A DNA stretch of 11,793 bases from Cyanobacteria bacterium HKST-UBA02 (lineage in GTDB: Bacteria; Cyanobacteriota; Vampirovibrionia; Obscuribacterales; Obscuribacteraceae): the NCBI GenBank assembly GCA_020431945.1, contig JAGQHH010000248.1, positions 1-11,793 of the forward strand. Direction: 5' to 3'. A program made the translations under genes and the position numbers. The notes beneath the pieces are model-generated. The model saw only the letters and a list, made by a program, of their open reading frames with translations. It had not been told where the DNA came from and made no database searches. This document shows, piece by piece, positions 6,294-11,793 of the stretch (its first letter is position 1; each line of letters begins with the position of its first letter).

Positions 6294-7934
6294 ATGCAAT
6301 TCGGGATCACTACTTTAGTAGCAGCTCTTATATGGTCTTTTTCCCCGCTGGCAGCGGGTCAGACCGCCCTGGCCGCCCCGCCGGGGAATAATATCAGTCA
6401 AAGAGCTCCGAGTTCTCAGCCGCGGCTCCATCTCAAGCTGGCTCAAAATGGCGAACTGGAGCGGATTAAAACTCCCGACACTCCGGTTACACCAGATGCG
6501 CCCCAGGGCGAGCCCGCGGCCGGCGATCCCAAGCTTCGGCCGCCCCTGGAAAGCCCCGGCAAGACCAGTGAGGCAGATGGCGAGAGCGAGCCGGACGATA
6601 CCAGCGACGCCGATGCCAACCCCGGAAACACGCAAGACCCCAGGAGGACCATCGGACCCATGGGTGTCATCCGTTTCGACGCCGGACGCCCGCGGCCCAG
6701 AATAAAGGGAGGCATCAGTATTTTCGACGCCCTGGACGAAGCCCTGGTGAAAAGCCCCCGGGCAGCAGCCATGCGCGCCATGCTCCCGGTGGCGAAGTCG
6801 CTCCTGGCCAGAGCCACCGAGCAGCCCTCGGCAGAATTCAATATAGACGACGGTATCAAAGCCGAGCAGACCAGGCGTATGGGCGTTGTCTTCAACTGGG
6901 AGCCGCCCTGGAAAGTGATCTTCCGCCTCATTGTCGCCAAGAGAATGGTAGACCAGCGCAAACTCGAGCTCATGGCCGACCTCTGGAAGCTGAGAGCCGA
7001 TGTCCGTAAGGTCTACACCGAGACCGTGGTGGCCCAGGAGACCCTGGAGACCCTCACAAGCCTCTACGACCTCGCTCACAGGCTCCGGGTGGTGTCCGAG
7101 AAACGCTTTCAGGCAGGCGACGTGCCCGAGCTCGACCTCCTCAAGGCAAGGCTCGCCGAGTCCACCTATGACGTGCAGCGTCGAGTCGGTCTCCGCCGGG
7201 TGATAAGAGCCAAGCAACAGCTCAATATAATCATGGGACGCTCTCCCGAGAAAGCAATCGCCGTACCGAGACTGCCTCCCTTTCTCAAAACCGAGGGTAT
7301 GATCAACGCCGCCACGGCGAAAAATCCTCTCCTGCCCAATTTCGCCATCGATATGCCGCCCTTGCAGAGCTATCTCGACCGGGCCATGGAAAACCGCTAC
7401 GAGCTCAAGACCGTCAAGCAGGAAATCAACGTCAACAGCGCCAATCTCAAAAAGGCTTACGGCAACATCATTCCCAATCCCCAGTTCTGGCTGGGCAGCT
7501 CGATCTCAGGCAACCCTCCCATCGGTCCCAAGCTTAGCGCCTATTATTTCGGGGTGAATGTCCCCACCAACCTGACGGACTTCCAGCAGGGCAATATAGC
7601 CGAATTCAAAGCCACCGCCCGGCAGCTCAAATATCAGATGGGGGCCCAGGAGAACATTATCACCGCGGAGGTGAGCTCCGCCTACAACAATGTCCTGGCC
7701 GCCAGGCAGTGGTTGAAGGTATACGAGGAGCATGTTCTGGCCGATTCATACGAAGTAGCGCGCCTGGCGCGCCGGAGTTACGAGGTGGGGCAGGCGGACA
7801 TCACTTCCACCCTCCAGGCTCAGCAGAACAACGTCCAGATCAGAAGCAATTATCTCGAGGCCATCGCTCTTTATCAGAACGCCTTTACTGAGCTGGAGAT
7901 GGCCTGCGGTGAGCCGCTTCTGGAAGCCGAGTAA
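6294..7934 (+). CDS. TolC/CusC-type outer membrane efflux channel with Pro/acid-rich N-terminal extension
   Basis: Outer membrane factor that forms the exit duct of tripartite efflux pumps. The 546 residues have the two-fold OEP architecture. One half runs from about 141 to 330, with long helices around Leu-Arg-rich stretches and the F.AGDVPELDLL motif at about 277-287. The second runs from about 345 to 540 and ends with another helix pair (VGQADITSTLQAQ). A signal peptide with an ALA cleavage site near residue 27 is likely, but its N-terminus has no Lys/Arg before the hydrophobic core. Upstream in frame there is a stop at 6273-6275 and no other start, so ATG 6294 is the best choice despite a weak ribosome site. 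Between about 28 and 140 lies an extension rich in Pro, Asp, Glu and Gly that the family usually lacks. It is followed 41 bases later by the kinase, with no terminator between. Confidence 0.92.
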   Translation: MQFGITTLVAALIWSFSPLAAGQTALAAPPGNNISQRAPSSQPRLHLKLAQNGELERIKTPDTPVTPDAPQGEPAAGDPKLRPPLESPGKTSEADGESEPDDTSDADANPGNTQDPRRTIGPMGVIRFDAGRPRPRIKGGISIFDALDEALVKSPRAAAMRAMLPVAKSLLARATEQPSAEFNIDDGIKAEQTRRMGVVFNWEPPWKVIFRLIVAKRMVDQRKLELMADLWKLRADVRKVYTETVVAQETLETLTSLYDLAHRLRVVSEKRFQAGDVPELDLLKARLAESTYDVQRRVGLRRVIRAKQQLNIIMGRSPEKAIAVPRLPPFLKTEGMINAATAKNPLLPNFAIDMPPLQSYLDRAMENRYELKTVKQEINVNSANLKKAYGNIIPNPQFWLGSSISGNPPIGPKLSAYYFGVNVPTNLTDFQQGNIAEFKATARQLKYQMGAQENIITAEVSSAYNNVLAARQWLKVYEEHVLADSYEVARLARRSYEVGQADITSTLQAQQNNVQIRSNYLEAIALYQNAFTELEMACGEPLLEAE

Positions 7935-7961
7935 AGCCCGGGAATAATAACAGGGTCAGCG

Positions 7962-7967
7962 AGGAGG
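7962..7967 (+). promoter_or_regulatory. Ribosome binding site fixing a TTG start for the kinase
   Basis: A perfect AGGAGG lies 8 bases upstream of TTG at 7976-7978. The next in-frame ATG (8045) falls inside the kinase glycine-rich loop and would destroy the fold, so the TTG start is strongly supported. Confidence 0.8.
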
Positions 7968-7975
7968 CGGCTCAT

Positions 7976-9883
7976 TTGAACGCCGAGTTTCCCCCGGATC
8001 TGGAAGAACGCTACGAGCTCGTACGCAAGCTCGGCAGCGGCGGCATGGGCCTTGTATTTCTGGTGAGGGACAAAACCCTGGGCAAGACCGTGGTGATCAA
8101 AACGCTTTCCACCACGACACCGACCCAGGAGCAGCTGGTGAGCTTCCAGAAAGAAGCCAGGGCTGCCGGTCGCCTCCAGCACCCGCAAATCATCGCGACT
8201 TTCGATTTCGGTATCACCGGATCCGGCAATCCTTATATGGTACTGGAGTATGTGCCGGGGCGAACCCTCAAAGAAGCCATCGAATCGCGCTCCACCCTCT
8301 CTCTTCGCAGTATCCTCACGATCATCGAGAAGCTCGCTCGAGCCATGGCCCACGCCCACGACAGCGGCATCATCCACCGTGATTTGAAACCGAGCAATAT
8401 ACTCCTTATCGAGGGCGAAAACAGCGAGGTCGACATAAAAGTCATCGACTTCGGCATCGCTCATCTTTTCGAGATCGAGCCCGGCAAAGGCTTCGAGAGC
8501 AGCGGCGGCAAGATCATCGGCAGCCCGCCTTATATGAGCCCGGAAGCCGTGCGGGGCGAGACTGCCACCAGATCATCGGATATCTATTCCATGGGCTGCC
8601 TGGTCTTCGAGATATTCACCGGCGCTCCGCCGTTTCGGGATAAGTCCCCGATGATTACCATGAAAATGCAACTGGAAAAGAAAGCCCCGCGCCTCGACCG
8701 GACTCTCGAAAAGCTCTGCCGGGAGGACGCCATAGCCCACGAGCTGGCGGACCTCATCGACCGTTGCCTGGCAAAAGACCCCGGGCAGCGCCCGACTGAT
8801 ATGCATGAAGTGGCGGAGATAGTCGCCGGCATGCTTGCTGATCTCCATTCCGAGAATCAGGACCAAAGCGCGGTCCGGGCAAGAGTAATCGAGCTCGGGA
8901 AGGTCGATCTGTACGGACGCTCGAATCTGGCTTTCAGCCCAACTCTTTCCGGCAGCGGGCTGGGCCGAAGAGGTCTGGTTACCCTGCTCATCCTGATCGG
9001 AGCCGGTGCCGCCGGGGCAGTCTATATGATCGACCAGAATGCCAGGAAAAGCTCATCGGAAGCGGTCACAGGCCGGAGCGGTCCGGTTCCTTCCTCCGAA
9101 GTCCTGGTACAGGGCCTCGGGGAATATACCACCGGTTTCGATACCATGATCAAAGACGAGGATCTGGAAGGAGGCAAGCTCGAGCTCACCGATCTCAGGA
9201 CTCTGGACCTGGCGAGCAGTGCCATCACCGACCGGGGCGCGGGAAGCCTGCCTCTCTACAAGCAACAGATAATTCTGGATCTGACAAGAACAAGAATCAC
9301 CGATCGAGCCCTCACCCCCATCGCCACCATGTCGTCCCTCCACAAAATCTACCTGAGAGGCACGGCAGTCACCGACGAAGGTTTAGAAAAGCTCATCGGC
9401 ATGCCCGGGCTCGATTCTCTGGACCTGGGCTATACCGGCATAACCGATCGATCGGTGAAATCCATGTCCGAGGAAATGAGCCTCAGAGAGATCCGTATCG
9501 ATCACTGCCCGGGTGTCACCCTGGACGGCGTCCGTTCCCTGAGCCGGGCGCCGAAGCTGGCAAAGCTTCGCCTGGGCGACGAGAAAGAATCGAAGCTGAA
9601 AGCGCTCCAGGGCGGCGAGGAAATCGTCCAGCTCACCGCCTCCGAGTCCGTTCTGGATAGCAAAGATGTCGAGGCCCTGGCGAAACTCCCGAAGCTTCGC
9701 ACCCTGATTCTCAATCGCAGTCGCATAGACAGGCAGACCTTCCTGGCCCTCGCCCGCCTCAAGAGCCTCCTCAAACTAAGCATTACCGGCTGCCCCGGTC
9801 TCGACGAGGCCGATGTCGCACGGTTCAAAGCGATCAACGGATACAAAACAAAGGTCCAGGACTCCGTATCATGGATGCATTGA
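7976..9883 (+). CDS. Transmembrane Ser/Thr protein kinase (PknB/Hanks type) with extracytoplasmic leucine-rich repeats
   Basis: Signal-transducing kinase of 635 residues. The cytoplasmic catalytic domain (about 13-275) is complete. It has the glycine loop GSGGMGLV (20-27), catalytic Lys42 in VVIK, the helix-C Glu60, HRDLKPSN (134-141, catalytic Asp136), DFG (158-160), the SPPYMSPE activation/P+1 segment (183-190) and Asp202 in SDIYSMG. It should therefore be active. A single membrane segment at about 333-354 follows a juxtamembrane stretch. Outside the membrane, residues about 405-625 hold around eight leucine-rich repeats of the L..L.L..T.ITD..L type. These probably bind a protein or cell-wall ligand, as expected for a receptor kinase. 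It is probably co-transcribed with the outer membrane channel upstream. No PASTA or NHL domain is present. Its targets are unknown; the Ser/Thr-rich sigma-factor linker nearby is a candidate (inference only). Confidence 0.95.
   Translation: MNAEFPPDLEERYELVRKLGSGGMGLVFLVRDKTLGKTVVIKTLSTTTPTQEQLVSFQKEARAAGRLQHPQIIATFDFGITGSGNPYMVLEYVPGRTLKEAIESRSTLSLRSILTIIEKLARAMAHAHDSGIIHRDLKPSNILLIEGENSEVDIKVIDFGIAHLFEIEPGKGFESSGGKIIGSPPYMSPEAVRGETATRSSDIYSMGCLVFEIFTGAPPFRDKSPMITMKMQLEKKAPRLDRTLEKLCREDAIAHELADLIDRCLAKDPGQRPTDMHEVAEIVAGMLADLHSENQDQSAVRARVIELGKVDLYGRSNLAFSPTLSGSGLGRRGLVTLLILIGAGAAGAVYMIDQNARKSSSEAVTGRSGPVPSSEVLVQGLGEYTTGFDTMIKDEDLEGGKLELTDLRTLDLASSAITDRGAGSLPLYKQQIILDLTRTRITDRALTPIATMSSLHKIYLRGTAVTDEGLEKLIGMPGLDSLDLGYTGITDRSVKSMSEEMSLREIRIDHCPGVTLDGVRSLSRAPKLAKLRLGDEKESKLKALQGGEEIVQLTASESVLDSKDVEALAKLPKLRTLILNRSRIDRQTFLALARLKSLLKLSITGCPGLDEADVARFKAINGYKTKVQDSVSWMH
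9190..9850 (+). repeat. Leucine-rich repeat array in the extracytoplasmic part of the kinase
   Basis: About eight degenerate units of roughly 24 residues, with consensus L..L.L..T.ITD..L..L at the best copies (around residues 408-490). Later units, around 500-560, are more diverged, and one region (about 530-560) loses the pattern before it returns near 575-625. The 'ITD' style is common in kinase- and receptor-like LRR proteins of Planctomycetota and related large-genome bacteria. The units are diverged at DNA level, so recent duplication is not evident. Confidence 0.75.
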
Positions 9884-11793
9884 GCCTCGCGATCGGGCTT
9901 CGGTGCGGCTCGTGGACAGGGGCATTTGCTTCGACATGAAGAGCTTGTAGAGAGCCGGCACCACTACGAGAGTGAGCAGGGTGCTGCTCACCATGCCGCC
10001 AACGATAACGATAGCCAGCGGCTGCTCGAGCTCGCGACCGGCACCGCCCATGACGGCAAGAGGGAGCATTCCGAACGAAGCGGTCAATGCCGTCATCAAG
10101 ACCGGTGCCACCCGATCCAGGGCGCCCCTCATGATCGTCTCCTCCAGGCTCAAGCCGCTGCTCATCAGGGCGTTCATATGCGAAATCATGAGAATCGAGT
10201 TCCGCGTCGAGATACCGAAGAGACTGATGAATCCGATCAGCGAACCGAGAGTGAGAACATTGCCGGTCAGGGCCACAGCGATAATGCCCCCGATAAAAGC
10301 CAGGGGAAGATTGCTCGCCACGAGCACGGTGAGCTTCCAGGAGCCCAGTGCCTGGCGCAGCAGAATGAAGATAGCGATAAGAGTGAGGCTGGCGATAAGG
10401 AGAAGATTCCGGCTCGACTCCTGCTGGGCTGCATACTGTCCTGCGTAAGCGATATAGTAGCCACGGGGGAGTTTCACCTTCTCGGCGATCCGCGCTTTGA
10501 TATCATTGACGGTGCTCACCACATCACGTCCTTCGGTGTTGGCTTGTACGACTATGCGCCTGGTGACGTTTTCTCTGACAATCACGCTGGGTCCTTCCAC
10601 GAGGCGAACCGAAGCCACTGTCGAGAGAGGAATGCGCCCACCGGACGGGGTATCGATCAGGGTCGACTTGATGAGATCGAGATTGTGCCGGAAGGGCGCA
10701 TCTATCCATACTTTCAAATCGAAGAGACGCTGCCCTTCGAGAACCCGGGAAACGACTTTTCCCTGAAAGATCGTCTCGATGCTATCCATGAATTGTTGCG
10801 AGGTGATGCCATAACGGCTTGCATTGAGCCGGTCCATGGTGATCGATACACGATCCACCATCACCTGGGGCTCGGTGCGGACATCCACCGCGCCCTTGAC
10901 CGTTTTGGCCGCGGCCTCGGTTTCCGATGCCAGGGAGCGGAGCACCGCCAGGTCCGGACCGAAGATTTTGATTACTATATTGGCCTTGGTACCGCCGGAG
11001 AGGACCTCGTCCATGCGATGCGAGATAAAAGACCCGACATCGAAAACGATCCCGGGAATCTCGTTGAGATGATAGCGGACATCTTTGAGTATCTCGTTGA
11101 GCGACTCATCGGAGGGCTTGAGCTGGATATCGAACTCCGAGAAGTTCGGACCGCCGGCCATGTCGTCTGTCTCGGCACGCCCGGCCCACTGAGCCATGGC
11201 GGTGACATCCTTGCGACCCAGCATGGTCCGCTCGAAACTGCCCCCCATACGCGTGGTTGCCTCGAGACTCTGACCGGCCCTGGCTATGACAGTGACGATC
11301 AGGCTGTCTTCCCGGAACTGAGGCAGGAAGTCCTCGCCCATGGTGGGTAGCAGGAAAGCGGTAGAGACGAAAAGACTGAACGCCAGGAAGACCACCAGGC
11401 CAGGACGCCAGAGAACCTGACCGAGAGTACGCTCGTAAAGCCCTTTGATCTTGGTTACGGTGAAAGGCTCGCTCTCCGGCAGGGGCAGAGAGCCGTCACG
11501 ACAGAGGAAATACATGCAGAGCGCCGGAGTCACTGTCAGAGCCGTGAACAGGCTGGCCAGAATCGCTGTCACATAGGAGAAGCCCAGAGGAGCGAAGATA
11601 TGCCCCGTGACGCCGGGCAGGGTGAAGACCGGCACGAACACCACCACCACTATGAAAGTGGCGTAGACCACCGCCGAGCGGACCTCCACACAGGCATCAT
11701 AGACGACCATATAAGCCGGTCTGGGGCTGTCGCTGAGCTTGTTCTCCCGGAGCCTGCGATAGACGTTTTCCACGTCTATGATGGCATCATCCA
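9869..11793 (-). CDS. Second heavy-metal efflux RND permease (pump B), CusA/CzcA family, 5' end outside the window
   Basis: Inner-membrane HME-RND pump, distinct from pump A. The frame is open to the right edge; the visible codons upstream of the GTG at 11773 read D-D-A-I-I-D, so the true start lies outside and about 400 residues are missing. What remains is the end of TM4 onward: membrane helices (about 11530-11740), the second porter region (10500-11300), and the C-terminal helix block ending in VVPALYKLF and a short basic tail. The TM4 region reads DDAIIDVENVYRRL, not the DFG..VD..VVM.EN form of pump A. A different subfamily, perhaps with other metal preference, is inferred. No adaptor gene follows it; its partners must lie to the right or elsewhere. 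It converges on the kinase and overlaps it by 15 bases. Confidence 0.93.
   Translation of the reverse strand, partial: DDAIIDVENVYRRLRENKLSDSPRPAYMVVYDACVEVRSAVVYATFIVVVVFVPVFTLPGVTGHIFAPLGFSYVTAILASLFTALTVTPALCMYFLCRDGSLPLPESEPFTVTKIKGLYERTLGQVLWRPGLVVFLAFSLFVSTAFLLPTMGEDFLPQFREDSLIVTVIARAGQSLEATTRMGGSFERTMLGRKDVTAMAQWAGRAETDDMAGGPNFSEFDIQLKPSDESLNEILKDVRYHLNEIPGIVFDVGSFISHRMDEVLSGGTKANIVIKIFGPDLAVLRSLASETEAAAKTVKGAVDVRTEPQVMVDRVSITMDRLNASRYGITSQQFMDSIETIFQGKVVSRVLEGQRLFDLKVWIDAPFRHNLDLIKSTLIDTPSGGRIPLSTVASVRLVEGPSVIVRENVTRRIVVQANTEGRDVVSTVNDIKARIAEKVKLPRGYYIAYAGQYAAQQESSRNLLLIASLTLIAIFILLRQALGSWKLTVLVASNLPLAFIGGIIAVALTGNVLTLGSLIGFISLFGISTRNSILMISHMNALMSSGLSLEETIMRGALDRVAPVLMTALTASFGMLPLAVMGGAGRELEQPLAIVIVGGMVSSTLLTLVVVPALYKLFMSKQMPLSTSRTEARSRGSMHP

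Noticed and set aside
6315..7217. 300-codon open frame opposite the outer membrane channel
   Set aside because: Gly/His/Leu-rich antisense of a well-supported channel gene, with no recognisable domain or start signal.
9926..11350. 474-codon open frame on the plus strand opposite pump B
   Set aside because: Its translation is His/Asp/Glu-rich without domain pattern. The opposite strand encodes a clear RND permease over the full length.

Overview
The window carries metal-efflux and signalling genes from a diderm (Gram-negative) bacterium. Evidence for a diderm envelope is the presence of two heavy-metal RND pumps, a lipoprotein periplasmic adaptor and a TolC-type outer membrane channel. A eukaryotic-type Ser/Thr kinase with an outward-facing leucine-rich-repeat (LRR) domain, together with a sigma factor of ECF-like layout, points to a lineage rich in such kinases. 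Planctomycetota, Acidobacteriota, Myxococcota or the non-photosynthetic cyanobacterial relatives (Obscuribacterales-like) are candidates, but I cannot decide among them from sequence alone. No rRNA, tRNA, IS element, phage gene or CRISPR array is visible.

Layout, left to right. (1) Plus strand, 2-4577: the 3' part of a CzcA/CusA-family pump (pump A), a lipoprotein adaptor of the CzcB/CusB type, and a small PII-like protein. They are tightly coupled: an ATGA overlap, then a 2-base gap. (2) A strong hairpin at 4589-4616 whose T-tract faces the minus strand, so it ends the leftward operon. (3) Minus strand, 4683-6134: a sigma factor with an unusually long Ser/Thr-rich linker, followed 9 bases later by an unrecognised 227-residue protein. 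A good minus-strand promoter lies at 6178-6206. (4) Plus strand, 6294-9883: a TolC-like outer membrane factor with a long Pro/acid-rich N-terminal extension, then a transmembrane Ser/Thr kinase with extracytoplasmic LRRs that starts at TTG behind a perfect Shine-Dalgarno. (5) Minus strand, 9869-11793: the C-terminal two thirds of a second, clearly different heavy-metal RND pump (pump B). Its 3' end overlaps the kinase 3' end by 15 bases.

How the parts may work together (inference): pumps A and B would take metal ions from the periplasm or inner membrane. The adaptor would link a pump to the outer membrane channel. The PII-like protein would tune pump A, and the kinase plus the sigma factor/partner pair would be the regulatory layer. 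The physical mix of two pumps, channel, sigma factor, unknown partner, PII-like protein and sensor kinase is seen directly. A functional connection between them is a hypothesis.
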